In this document: positions 33,912 through 42,369 of the stretch, in pieces
Position numbering within the stretch: the first letter of the stretch is position 1
How the letters are laid out: every line of letters begins with the position of its first letter
Source of the DNA: Paenibacillus shirakamiensis
Lineage (GTDB): Bacteria; Bacillota; Bacilli; Paenibacillales; Paenibacillaceae
Direction: 5' to 3'
Length of the DNA stretch: 64,000 bases
NCBI RefSeq assembly: GCF_017874255.1
Contig: NZ_JAGGLD010000001.1
Location: 744,001-808,000 of the forward strand
The notes under the pieces: generated by a model
Told to the model about the DNA's origin: nothing
Databases searched by the model: none
The model's input: the letters and a program-made list of their open reading frames with translations, nothing else
Program-made: the position numbers and the translations under genes

Positions 33912-35298
33912 TATGGAATTGATCAAGCGAGGAGCGCGGATAGAGCTTGCAAGACGAGAGTTCTTTTACTTCTGCCAAGCCATGGCTCCAGAATTTTATA
34001 AAGACGATCGAGACTATCTAGTAGAGCTTTGTAACGAGATGCAGGCGTTTTATGAGTCTGATGACGACATTCTCATTGTTAACGAGCCACCGCGGCATGG
34101 TAAATCAAGGACAGCTTCCATGTTTGCACAGTGGGTATTTGGGCAGAACCAGCAAGAAAAGGTCATGACAGGCTCATATAACGAGACATTATCAACCACA
34201 TTCTCCAAGGCCGTACGTAATGGGATAAGCACTATCAAAGCTGACCCTAGCGTTATCGTATATAGCGACATCTTCCCTCAGGTCAAGATTAAGCAGGGTG
34301 ACGGGGCCATGAACCTGTGGAGCTTAGAGGGTGGATATAATAACTATCTGGCTACGTCTCCAACGGGTACAGCGACAGGATTTGGTGCTTCGATACTAAT
34401 GATCGACGACTTGATCAAGAATGCAGAGGAAGCCAGCAACGAGTCAACACTTGAAAAACATTGGGACTGGTTTACGAATACGATGCTTTCCCGTCTTGAA
34501 GAGGGCGGCAAGATTATCATCATCATGACAAGATGGGCTTCTGGTGATCTAGCGGGCCGGGCTTTGGAACACTTCGCAGAAGAGAAGAAGAAGGTCCGAC
34601 TGCTGACCATGAAGGCCCTCCAGGATGACGGAACGATGTTGTGTGAGGAAATCCTTAGCCGCGAATCGTATGACATGAAGGTCCGCGCTATGGGTGAGGA
34701 TATTGCATCAGCCAACTATCAGCAGATCCCGATAGACATCAAGGGTAAACTGTATAGCGGCTTCAAGACTTACGAACGACTACCTATAGATGCCAATGAC
34801 AACCCTCTATTTACAGGCATATATGCATACTGTGATACAGCGGATGAAGGCAGTGATTACCTCTGCAATATCATTTGGGGAGTGTATGGAAAAGAAGCAT
34901 ATGTCTTAGATATCATTTATACAAAAGCTCCTATGGAGGACACAGAGCCAGCCGTCGCAAAGGCTCTTTTTGCGTTTCAGGTAAACAAAGAACGTATTGA
35001 GTCCAACAGCGGTGGTCGGGCATTTGCTAGGAATGTGAAGCGAATATTGGAACAAGACCTGAAGAGTAACCGGACGGATGTGAGCTGGTTCCACCAGAGT
35101 AAGAATAAGGTGGCCCGGATTACATCTAATGCAACATGGGTTATGAATCACATTTATTATCCGGTCAACTGGCGTGACAAGTGGCCTGAGTATTACAAGG
35201 CAATGATGAGCTATCAGAGGGAAGGCAAGAATACCCATGATGATGCACCAGACGCTACAACAGGCGTAGCAGAGACGATGTACTTGTTAGGAGGTTAA
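33901..35298 (+). CDS. phage terminase large subunit
   Basis: 465 aa DNA-packaging ATPase/nuclease. Walker A EPPRHGKS is at ~62, Walker B ILMIDDLIKN at ~166 and the coupling motif IIMTRW at ~203. The RNase H-like nuclease half shows YCDTADEGSD (~309), ERIESNSGG and DDAPDATTGVAE. It overlaps the small subunit gene by 11 bp. The exact start is either GTG 33901 or ATG 33904. Confidence 0.95.
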   Translation: MMVDMELIKRGARIELARREFFYFCQAMAPEFYKDDRDYLVELCNEMQAFYESDDDILIVNEPPRHGKSRTASMFAQWVFGQNQQEKVMTGSYNETLSTTFSKAVRNGISTIKADPSVIVYSDIFPQVKIKQGDGAMNLWSLEGGYNNYLATSPTGTATGFGASILMIDDLIKNAEEASNESTLEKHWDWFTNTMLSRLEEGGKIIIIMTRWASGDLAGRALEHFAEEKKKVRLLTMKALQDDGTMLCEEILSRESYDMKVRAMGEDIASANYQQIPIDIKGKLYSGFKTYERLPIDANDNPLFTGIYAYCDTADEGSDYLCNIIWGVYGKEAYVLDIIYTKAPMEDTEPAVAKALFAFQVNKERIESNSGGRAFARNVKRILEQDLKSNRTDVSWFHQSKNKVARITSNATWVMNHIYYPVNWRDKWPEYYKAMMSYQREGKNTHDDAPDATTGVAETMYLLGG

Positions 35299-35302
35299 GG
35301 AA

Positions 35303-36799
35303 TTGGGGTGGTTAAAGAACATGGTAATGAAGATGCTGAGAATTAACCCAGCGCCAGAGAGTCAGATTATCACAATCACAGAGCCGTTTTCATTTAGGAC
35401 CAACGTATTACGTAATAGACTGTGGTATCGTGGTGATCCGTCCGAGCTGGACCAGTTTTATAAACAAACGAAATCAGATGCGGTAAGTAAATCACGTTTC
35501 TGGGCTGCTGTCCCATCCGATGGATTAGGTGTCCGAAAGATTCACTCGGGGTTACCTGCTATGGTAGCTGATAGGCTCGCGGACATTGTAATAGTAGATT
35601 TAAATGATGTGGATCTGGATAATGAGCCAGCAAAGGCACTATGGGATGAAATCAGCAAAGATAACGACTTTAATGAGCTACTAGGTGGCGGAATAACTGA
35701 GGCGCTGATTGCTGGTGATGGGGCCTTTAAAATAACTGTGGACACCGAGGTCACAAAGTATCCCATCATAGAGTTTTACAGTGGCGATCAGGTGGAATAC
35801 AAGCGGACTCGTAACCGACTCCAAGAGGTCATATTTTATACGGATTATGTAGCCAACAACAAGGATTACAGGCTGGTCGAGACATTTGGACATGGTTATA
35901 TCCGTTATCAATTGCTAGATGCTTACGGCAAAGAGGTTGCGCTATCTACACTACCTGAAACGGCTTCATTGGCTGATGTTACCTATAGTGGGGATTTCCT
36001 TATGGCTGTGCCGCTGATGTTCTTTAAGTCTCAAAAGTGGCCCGGACGTGGCAAGAGTATATTTGACAGCAAGTCAGACTCATTTGATGCTTTGGATGAG
36101 GTAATCAGCCAGTGGGTGGATGCCATCCGGGCAGGTCGGGTCCAGAAGTACATTCCTGAGGATCTGATTCCCAAGCACCCCGAAACAGGGCAGCTTCAAA
36201 GGCCGAATCCCTTCGATAACCAGTTTATCCGCATCGGTAGCGTAATGGCCGAGGATGCCAAGGGACAGATCGACATGGTGCAACCTGCAATCTTGTATGA
36301 GGCATTTGTAGCCTCTTATGCTAGTGCGTTAGATATGTGCTTGCAGGGGATTGTCAGCCCATCTACTTTGGGGATCGACTTGAAGAAGCTGGACAATGCA
36401 GAAGCTCAAAGGGAAAAAGAGAAGGCTACGCTTTACACCCGAGGCAAGATCATTGACCGTCTGAATGAGGTGGTTCCGGAACTCGTGGCAACGGCGCTTA
36501 AGGTGCAGGATACCATTAAAGGTCAGGTAGCCAAGGATTACGAACCCAGCATTAGTTTTGGGGAGTACGCTAGCCCATCATTTGACGCTGTAGTAGAGAC
36601 GGTAGGTAAGGCAAAAGCATTAGGTATCATGTCTATCGAGCGAGTTGTAGAAGAGTTATACGGCGATACCTGGACAGATGAGGATAAGGCAAAAGAGATA
36701 GGTAGACTCAAAGAGGAACAGGGACTAACTGAGGTGGAGGAACCGGGAATTAATCGTGACAAGCCTCCTGATAACATTGAAGAAGATGAAGATGAATGA
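35303..36799 (+). CDS. phage portal protein (SPP1-like)
   Basis: 498 aa. Body motifs include TEALIAGDGAFKI (~132), IEFYSGDQVEY and IVSPSTLGIDLKKLDNAEAQREKE (~350), which fit SPP1 gp6-type portals. The TTG start follows AGGAGGTTAAGG. The acidic C-terminal tail (NIEEDEDE) overlaps the next gene by four bases. Confidence 0.92.
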   Translation: MGWLKNMVMKMLRINPAPESQIITITEPFSFRTNVLRNRLWYRGDPSELDQFYKQTKSDAVSKSRFWAAVPSDGLGVRKIHSGLPAMVADRLADIVIVDLNDVDLDNEPAKALWDEISKDNDFNELLGGGITEALIAGDGAFKITVDTEVTKYPIIEFYSGDQVEYKRTRNRLQEVIFYTDYVANNKDYRLVETFGHGYIRYQLLDAYGKEVALSTLPETASLADVTYSGDFLMAVPLMFFKSQKWPGRGKSIFDSKSDSFDALDEVISQWVDAIRAGRVQKYIPEDLIPKHPETGQLQRPNPFDNQFIRIGSVMAEDAKGQIDMVQPAILYEAFVASYASALDMCLQGIVSPSTLGIDLKKLDNAEAQREKEKATLYTRGKIIDRLNEVVPELVATALKVQDTIKGQVAKDYEPSISFGEYASPSFDAVVETVGKAKALGIMSIERVVEELYGDTWTDEDKAKEIGRLKEEQGLTEVEEPGINRDKPPDNIEEDEDE

Positions 36800-37920
36800 A
36801 GAAATATGACATTCGTAAAATCTTCTCACAAATGGAGACGGATCTGATTGCGTCCATGAAGAGGAACTTAACGCGACACGAGAATGAAGAGAAGAAGGAA
36901 GGCTTCGAATGGGAACAATGGCAACAACGTAAGCTGGAGGACTTGAAGCAGTATAAGAAGGAAGCCCGGAAAATTGTTAGAAAGCAGGAGCCAGAAATTG
37001 AGGAAGCCGCGAAGGGATCTATAAGGGATTCATTTAAAAGCGGTGTCGACAGAGTTAAGGCAGCAGCTAACAGCTTGTGGAATCGTATCAGACCGGGAGC
37101 GACAAAAGATGCCCTTAAGGTAGATGATACAGACGAAAGCTTTTTCAAGCTTAACGACAAGCGTATTAATTCCTTGGTCGAAGCATCAAGAGGAGAGATG
37201 AAAGCGGCCAAATCCGCTATGCTGCGGCAGGCTGATGACGTGTTTAGGCAGACTATATTTAAATCACAGATCTATCTTAACTCCGGGGCTTTATCGCTCA
37301 ACCAAGCTATAGATATGGCGACCAAGGAATTCTTGGATAAGGGCTTTGACTATATCACCTATTCCAATGGTCGCCGCGTAAACGTAGCTTCTTATGCTGA
37401 ACTGGCGCTGCGGGCATCCTCCCAACGAGCAGTTTTCACAGGAGAGGGAGCCAAACGGCAGCAGTTGGGTATCCATACTGTCCTCATATCTGCTCATAAT
37501 AACTGTTCAAGTCTGTGCCTACCTTATCAGGGCAAGGTATTCATCGACGATGTATACAGCGGTGGCAAGGCTTCCGATGGGGATTACCCATTACTTAGTA
37601 CGGCCATGGCTGCTGGTCTATTTCATCCACATTGCAGACACAACATGACAACCTTTATTCCTGGGGTTAGCACCATCCCGAAGCCAGTTGACGAAGATCT
37701 AGCCCTAGAAAATTATGACGCAGAACAGAAACAGCGTTATATGGAACGGCAGATCAGGAAATATAAGCGCCGGGAGGCCGGAAGTGTAGACGAAGACAAC
37801 CAAGCGGCTGCCGCAGCTAAGGTCAAGGAGTGGCAGGGTAGAATCAGAGAGCATCTGAAGGATAATCCACAACTCCGGCGAGATCGTGCCCGCGAAAAAA
37901 TCATGATACCACCCAAATAA
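36796..37920 (+). CDS. phage minor capsid protein (PF06152-like)
   Basis: 374 aa. A charged helical first half (KKEGFEWEQWQQRKLEDLKQ) leads to a C-terminal domain with NNCSSLCLPYQGKVF and LFHPHCRHNMTTF, the conserved Cys/His pattern of phage minor capsid protein 2. Probably a few copies sit inside the head near the portal. ATGA overlap with the portal gene. Confidence 0.88.
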   Translation: MKKYDIRKIFSQMETDLIASMKRNLTRHENEEKKEGFEWEQWQQRKLEDLKQYKKEARKIVRKQEPEIEEAAKGSIRDSFKSGVDRVKAAANSLWNRIRPGATKDALKVDDTDESFFKLNDKRINSLVEASRGEMKAAKSAMLRQADDVFRQTIFKSQIYLNSGALSLNQAIDMATKEFLDKGFDYITYSNGRRVNVASYAELALRASSQRAVFTGEGAKRQQLGIHTVLISAHNNCSSLCLPYQGKVFIDDVYSGGKASDGDYPLLSTAMAAGLFHPHCRHNMTTFIPGVSTIPKPVDEDLALENYDAEQKQRYMERQIRKYKRREAGSVDEDNQAAAAAKVKEWQGRIREHLKDNPQLRRDRAREKIMIPPK

Positions 37921-37948
37921 CACGCTCACGTGAGGGTGTTTTTATTTT
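37919..37948 (+). terminator. hairpin after the minor capsid gene
   Basis: AACACGCTCAC and GTGAGGGTGTT form an almost perfect 11 bp stem followed by TTTTATTTT. It probably tunes expression between the packaging and the capsid genes. Confidence 0.78.
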
Positions 37949-38035
37949 GCCGTCCTTTTGGTATTGCGGACGTTAAAGAACAAGACATCACCGGACGCAA
38001 CCGGGTAAAAAGCGTAGATGAATGGAGGAAAAACC

Positions 38036-38605
38036 GTGAATAAAGAGCAGTTTATAGAGTTGGGACTTACCGAGGAACAGGCTAACAAGGCAGCCGCAGC
38101 ATCGCAAGATGAACTTAAGGGTTTTATCCCTAAAGCGCGTTTTGATGAAGTAAATGACACTAAGAAAAAGCTTGAGAAGGACTTAGGCGAACGTGATGGG
38201 CAATTAGATGAGCTTAAGAAGTCGGCAGGAGCTAGTGAAGACCTGAAAAAGCAGATTGAGACGCTTCAAAGTGAGAACAAGACCGCCGCTGATCAGTACG
38301 CAGCCGATTTAAAGGGCCTAACACTTACCAACGCTATTAAGTCAGCGCTCAATGGTAAGGTCCATGACGAGGGGCTAGTGGCTGGTCTGTTTGACCGCGA
38401 AAAGCTTGTAATTGACGGTGATAAGATTGTAGGTCTGGATGATCAGCTTAAAGGATTGCAGGAATCCAAGGCATTCTTATTCAAGACAGATGATACAAAG
38501 GCACCGGGATTTAAAGTAGGCAATGATGGGAAACCAACCCCTGTGGATCCGAATAAACCAATCTCATTGCAAGATGCTGTAACGGCACACTATCAAACAA
38601 AATAA
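38036..38605 (+). CDS. phage scaffolding protein (GP20 family)
   Basis: 189 aa. The N-terminal FIELGLTEEQANKAAAASQDELKG and a central coiled coil (~35-90) are typical of phage minor structural GP20/scaffold proteins. The GTG at 38036 follows TGGAGGAAAA; an ATG 18 bases earlier precedes that site. Scaffold directs capsid assembly and lies right before the major capsid gene, as usual. Confidence 0.87.
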   Translation: MNKEQFIELGLTEEQANKAAAASQDELKGFIPKARFDEVNDTKKKLEKDLGERDGQLDELKKSAGASEDLKKQIETLQSENKTAADQYAADLKGLTLTNAIKSALNGKVHDEGLVAGLFDREKLVIDGDKIVGLDDQLKGLQESKAFLFKTDDTKAPGFKVGNDGKPTPVDPNKPISLQDAVTAHYQTK

Positions 38606-38621
38606 GAAAGGATGATGAAAA

Positions 38622-39584
38622 ATGGCGGTAACATTAGCAGAAGCAAAAAAGAATGTACAGGATGCATTACAAATGGGGGTAATCGATGAGTTCCAGAAGA
38701 ATAATTTCCTTCTAGATAATCTCACTTTTGACGATGCTGTCTCTCCAACAGGTGGAGGAGCTACTCTCACTTACGGATATACTCGTCTGATTACACAACC
38801 TACAGCACAGTTTCGGGAAATTAACACAGAGTATACTCCGCAAGAGGTAACGAAACAGCGCTACAACGTTGATTTAAAAGTATTTGGTGGTACATTCCAG
38901 ATTGACCGAATCATCGCAGGAATGGGTGGTATCGCTAGTGAAGTAACTCTCCAAATGCAACAAAAGATCAAAGCGGCTCAGGCACTCTTTAATGACACAG
39001 TAATTAACGGGGACAGCGCAGTAGATGCCAAGGCATTCGATGGCTTGGAGAAGGCGTTGGCAGGATCTAGCACTGAGTTTGATCCGGGATCTATTATTGA
39101 TCTATCATCCTCGTCTGCTTTGGATACAAACTATAAGGTATTTTTGGATATGCTTGATGAATTCCTAATGGGTTTGGATGGTACACCTTCAGTAATCATG
39201 GGCAATCTAAAGCTAATTGCTAAGATTCGCGCGGCAGCTCGTCGTTCAGGTGCTTATACGACAACACGTAATGATTTTGGTGGACAGGTTGAAGCATACA
39301 ATGGCATTCCTTTAATTGACCTTGGGGCAAAAGCAGGGAGTAATAATCCGATTGTATCGACGGGCACTGGGGCAAATGCTGGACTTACATCGCTGTATGC
39401 GGTGCGTTTAGGACTAGATGCATTCCATGGCGTTTCTATGGCCGGACAGCCACCAGTTAAAACATGGTTGCCTGATTACACGACATCAGGAGCCGTTAAA
39501 ACAGGTGAGGTGGAAATGGTAGCCGCTGTAGCACTAAAGGCTACTAAATCCGCTGGTGTTATGCGGAAAATTAAAGTCTCATAA
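38622..39584 (+). CDS. major capsid protein
   Basis: 320 aa HK97-fold coat protein of the Bacillota siphovirus type. An N-terminal helical arm, an E-loop segment (TYGYTRLITQPTAQFREINTE), the P-domain IIAGMGGIASEVTLQMQQKI and the A-domain PSVIMGNLKLIAKIRAAARR can be traced. Length, gene order and a strong AAAGGATG site support it. Confidence 0.9.
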   Translation: MAVTLAEAKKNVQDALQMGVIDEFQKNNFLLDNLTFDDAVSPTGGGATLTYGYTRLITQPTAQFREINTEYTPQEVTKQRYNVDLKVFGGTFQIDRIIAGMGGIASEVTLQMQQKIKAAQALFNDTVINGDSAVDAKAFDGLEKALAGSSTEFDPGSIIDLSSSSALDTNYKVFLDMLDEFLMGLDGTPSVIMGNLKLIAKIRAAARRSGAYTTTRNDFGGQVEAYNGIPLIDLGAKAGSNNPIVSTGTGANAGLTSLYAVRLGLDAFHGVSMAGQPPVKTWLPDYTTSGAVKTGEVEMVAAVALKATKSAGVMRKIKVS

Positions 39585-39594
39585 GGAGGATCAT

Positions 39595-39771
39595 ATGAAA
39601 AAAGTATATGCACGCAATAAACAATACACCGGGATTTCTGCTGGTGTATCATTTGTCGATGGCGTTGGTGAGACGGACAACAAGAATGTGCTTGAGTGGT
39701 TTGAAGATCATGGATATGAGGTAGAAGAGAGTATCCCTGATAAAAAGCCAGTTACTAAAGCTGAGAAGTAG
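39595..39771 (+). CDS. small head-associated hypothetical protein
   Basis: 58 aa (KKVYARNKQYTGISAGVSFVDG...VLEWFEDHGYEVEE). The region resembles short C-terminal-like or decoration-adjacent proteins following coat genes. AAGGAGGATC gives the ATG at 39595. A function such as capsid completion is guesswork. Confidence 0.65.
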   Translation: MKKVYARNKQYTGISAGVSFVDGVGETDNKNVLEWFEDHGYEVEESIPDKKPVTKAEK

Positions 39772-39779
39772 GTGACCTT

Positions 39780-40145
39780 ATGGCCTATGTAACCGCAGCA
39801 GAGTATGACCAGTACGGTGCTGGACTGATTCCGGTAACTGAGCTTGAGAAAGCCTTGGAGCATGCCAGTGATCAAGTTGACATATTGACCTATAACCGGA
39901 TTATTACGGGTGGGATCACTGGCCTGACTCCGTTCCAAAAGCTACGTATAGTAAAGGCTGTTTGCCAGCAGGCAGACTTCATGTATCAATACGGCGATTA
40001 CTTAAACTTCCCACTATCAGGCTACAGTGCAGGTAGTATATCACTGTCCTTTCAATCAGTTCAGGGCGCTGGAGGTATCCAGACCACAGAGTCAGTGACA
40101 AGCCTCCTAGCAGCCTCGGGATTGACCAGTAGGAGGCTATGTTGA
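39780..40145 (+). CDS. phage head-tail connector protein
   Basis: 121 aa in the HK97 gp6-like position. AYVTAAEYDQYGAGLIPVTELEKALEHASDQVD followed by QKLRIVKAVCQQADFMYQYG is the usual start and helix of adaptor proteins of this family. TTATGG start after AGGTGACC. Likely forms the ring joined to the portal. Confidence 0.82.
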   Translation: MAYVTAAEYDQYGAGLIPVTELEKALEHASDQVDILTYNRIITGGITGLTPFQKLRIVKAVCQQADFMYQYGDYLNFPLSGYSAGSISLSFQSVQGAGGIQTTESVTSLLAASGLTSRRLC

Positions 40146-40471
40146 TGCGTGGGAAGCTGCCATTTCCAAATTGGATACTAGTCACACCGATTAAAGTTTA
40201 TCAAACAGAATTAAGTGAAGATGGTGAGCCTATCGAGGAGTTGATATTCGATGGGCTTTGTTCTTTTGATGAGAAATCCAAACAGACTTTAGATAAGGAA
40301 CGCCGATTGGTGACTCTCTCAGGTAAGGCTATTATTAAAGGAGATATTAACCCAGAAAAGCTAATAGAGGGCTATATACTACTAGGGGAGATACAAAGAT
40401 CAATTTTCCGAGCAGCTAAACCACGTAATCCAGATGGCTCTGTTTTCTCTACAGAACTGGAGTTGATGTAG
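40139..40471 (+). CDS. phage head closure protein
   Basis: 110 aa beta-rich small protein (LVTPIKVYQTELSEDGEP; RRLVTLSGKAIIKGDI). Position after the connector and overlap by seven bases fit the head-closure (gp16-like) slot. Start either 40139 or 40145. Confidence 0.72.
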   Translation: MLMRGKLPFPNWILVTPIKVYQTELSEDGEPIEELIFDGLCSFDEKSKQTLDKERRLVTLSGKAIIKGDINPEKLIEGYILLGEIQRSIFRAAKPRNPDGSVFSTELELM

Positions 40472-40472
40472 C

Positions 40473-40853
40473 GTGAAGGTCAAAACCACCATGAACAGAG
40501 CAGCGTTAAAGAAGTTAGATGCAGCAACCATAGAAGCATTGGTCCAAGTTGTAGCTGGAGCTGAGAACAGCATTCTTTCGGAAGTTGCAACGGCCCAAGT
40601 TGTACCGAAGCAGACTGGAGAACTGGAGCGTAGCGGCCATGTGGATGATTCCAAGGCTAAGCGAGGCAAAGTCAAGTTGGTATATGACACCCCCTATGCC
40701 CGTCGTCAATATTGGCATCCAGAATATAACTTTAGACAAGACAAAAACGCGAACGCTAAAGGTAAATGGCTGGAAGATTGGGAGAAGAGTAATTTCATTC
40801 AAAAAGCCTTCCAGAAACTACTTAAGAAGTTCTCAGGGGGTTATATCAAGTGA
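40473..40853 (+). CDS. HK97 gp10-like tail completion protein
   Basis: 126 aa. VPKQTGELERSGHVDDSKAKRG and LVYDTPYARRQYWHPEYNFRQ are standard for the HK97-gp10/tail completion family. GTG start. Overlaps the next gene by four bases. Confidence 0.85.
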   Translation: MKVKTTMNRAALKKLDAATIEALVQVVAGAENSILSEVATAQVVPKQTGELERSGHVDDSKAKRGKVKLVYDTPYARRQYWHPEYNFRQDKNANAKGKWLEDWEKSNFIQKAFQKLLKKFSGGYIK

Positions 40854-41236
40854 CTTTAGGAGAAATACGAGATTGGCTTAAGACGCAGGTGGATTGTCCG
40901 AGTTGGTACATTGGTAAGATTGATGGCAGTAAGCCGCAAAGCATTGGGTTATACAACATCTCTCCAGGAGCGCCGATCATTGCCATTGGAGGGCTAGATA
41001 GCACGAGCTATGCGGTTAAGGCGGTATCTATCTTGATCCATTGGAGCAAAAATGCAGATACAGCGGAGCGCAAGGCCCAAGAGGTCTACGCTGCGTTATT
41101 TGGTCGTTCCGCAGTTATTGGAGGTAAACGAGTAATCGACTTTAAGTTACGGACTGCCGAGCCTGTAAGTGTAGGTACGGATGAAGCAGGGATTTATGAA
41201 TATGTAATTGAGACAACGATCTATTATGAGAGGTAG
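40850..41236 (+). CDS. phage minor tail/capsid completion protein
   Basis: 128 aa. ILIHWSKNADTAERKAQEVY and DEAGIYEYVIETTIYYER match the small minor capsid/tail terminator family in SPP1-like phages. It would close the tail tube. GTGA overlap with gp10-like gene. Confidence 0.78.
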   Translation: MTLGEIRDWLKTQVDCPSWYIGKIDGSKPQSIGLYNISPGAPIIAIGGLDSTSYAVKAVSILIHWSKNADTAERKAQEVYAALFGRSAVIGGKRVIDFKLRTAEPVSVGTDEAGIYEYVIETTIYYER

Positions 41237-41245
41237 GGGATTAAT

Positions 41246-41698
41246 TTGGGGACAACAGGCGTATATCCTGTTCACAATAACGTTTTTAAAATTGGTACAA
41301 AGGGCAGAGCTTCTACAGCCTTAGAAATGCTACCAATTAAGGATTTGGAGACATTCACACCCTCCATTGATGGAAACACAGAAGAGTGGACGCCGATGGA
41401 CCAAGGAGGATGGACACGCCGTGCTGTAACAGGTAAGGGGCTGACATTCTCTCTGAGTGGCAAACGAAATTACGGTGATCCAGGTAATGATTATATCGCC
41501 GGATTGATGATTGGTACGGGACAAGAAGTCGAAACCAAATTCGAATGGACCATGCCAAGCGGTGCCAAACTTGCCATGGATTGCGTCATTAATTTAACTA
41601 CTCCAGCAGGTGGAGACAGCACCAATATTGACGGTCTGGAATTCGAGCTATTGTCTGATGGTAAACCAACATTTACACCAGCACCAACAAAACCATAA
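41246..41698 (+). CDS. phage tail tube protein
   Basis: 150 aa. TGVYPVHNNVFKIGTKGRAS, LETFTPSIDGNTEEWTPMD and the terminal NIDGLEFELLSDGKPTF segment follow the phage tail tube pattern. TTG start. The protein polymerises along the tape measure. Confidence 0.86.
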   Translation: MGTTGVYPVHNNVFKIGTKGRASTALEMLPIKDLETFTPSIDGNTEEWTPMDQGGWTRRAVTGKGLTFSLSGKRNYGDPGNDYIAGLMIGTGQEVETKFEWTMPSGAKLAMDCVINLTTPAGGDSTNIDGLEFELLSDGKPTFTPAPTKP

Positions 41699-41711
41699 GG
41701 GGGATTAACAT

Positions 41712-42014
41712 ATGTCAAAAGTAATCAATATTACAGATAAGTTTTCTACGGAACAAGCATCAATTCAGATTGGGAAAAAAGTATATCCTGTAGATAATTC
41801 GGTGGAGGCAGTATTGAGATTTGAAGAATTAGCACAGGACGCTAGTGCTAAGTCTCTTCTTTTCGCAATCGAAGGAGCCTTAGGGAATAAGGCTTATGAA
41901 GAAATTGGTGTAGCGAAGATGAGTGTAGCTAATCTTAAAGTTCTAATGACTGCTCTTCTTGCGGCTATGCAAGAATTATCTTACGAGGAAGCCGACGCGC
42001 GATTTCGTCAGTAA
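41712..42014 (+). CDS. tail assembly chaperone, first frame (gpG-like)
   Basis: 100 aa ahead of the tape-measure gene; Val/Leu-rich middle and an acidic end ELSYEEADARFRQ. Preceded by GGGGG. Its last codons overlap a second frame shifted +1 which lacks a plausible start, so a longer fusion protein by frameshifting is expected. Confidence 0.8.
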   Translation: MSKVINITDKFSTEQASIQIGKKVYPVDNSVEAVLRFEELAQDASAKSLLFAIEGALGNKAYEEIGVAKMSVANLKVLMTALLAAMQELSYEEADARFRQ

Positions 42015-42369
42015 CAGCCAAGCAGAGGGCGGCTGGTATGACCTCCGTGAAGACTGGCCCTTAATTGAGGCGAGTATGGCTACTCAATATGGCATACGTA
42101 TTCGTACCCAAGGAGATATGCCTTGGGGAGAGTTTTGCACGTTGGTAGCTGGACTCATGCCGGACACACCGCTGGGCAGTATCGTGACAATCCGATCAGA
42201 GACGGACCCAAAAGTGGTTAAGGGCTTCAATAAGGATCAACGCCGTATTTATAACGATTGGCGCCTGCGCCGTGCGGAACAAAAATTGTCCGATCCAGGA
42301 AAGATGGACATGGAAATGAAGTCTCTGGAAGCCGCGTTGGCTCGAATGTTTGGGGGTGAGCCACAATGA
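41990..42369 (+). CDS. tail assembly chaperone, second frame (gpT-like)
   Basis: Continues as DFVSNSQAEGGWYDLREDW and SMATQYGIRIRTQGDMPWGEF to EAALARMFGGEPQ. It is in the +1 frame relative to 41712. No ATG with a ribosome binding site lies near its beginning, so production by +1 (or -2) frameshift is proposed. Candidate slip is UUU-C near 42004 or the CAG-UAA stop at 42010-42014. It overlaps the tape measure by four bases. Confidence 0.7.
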
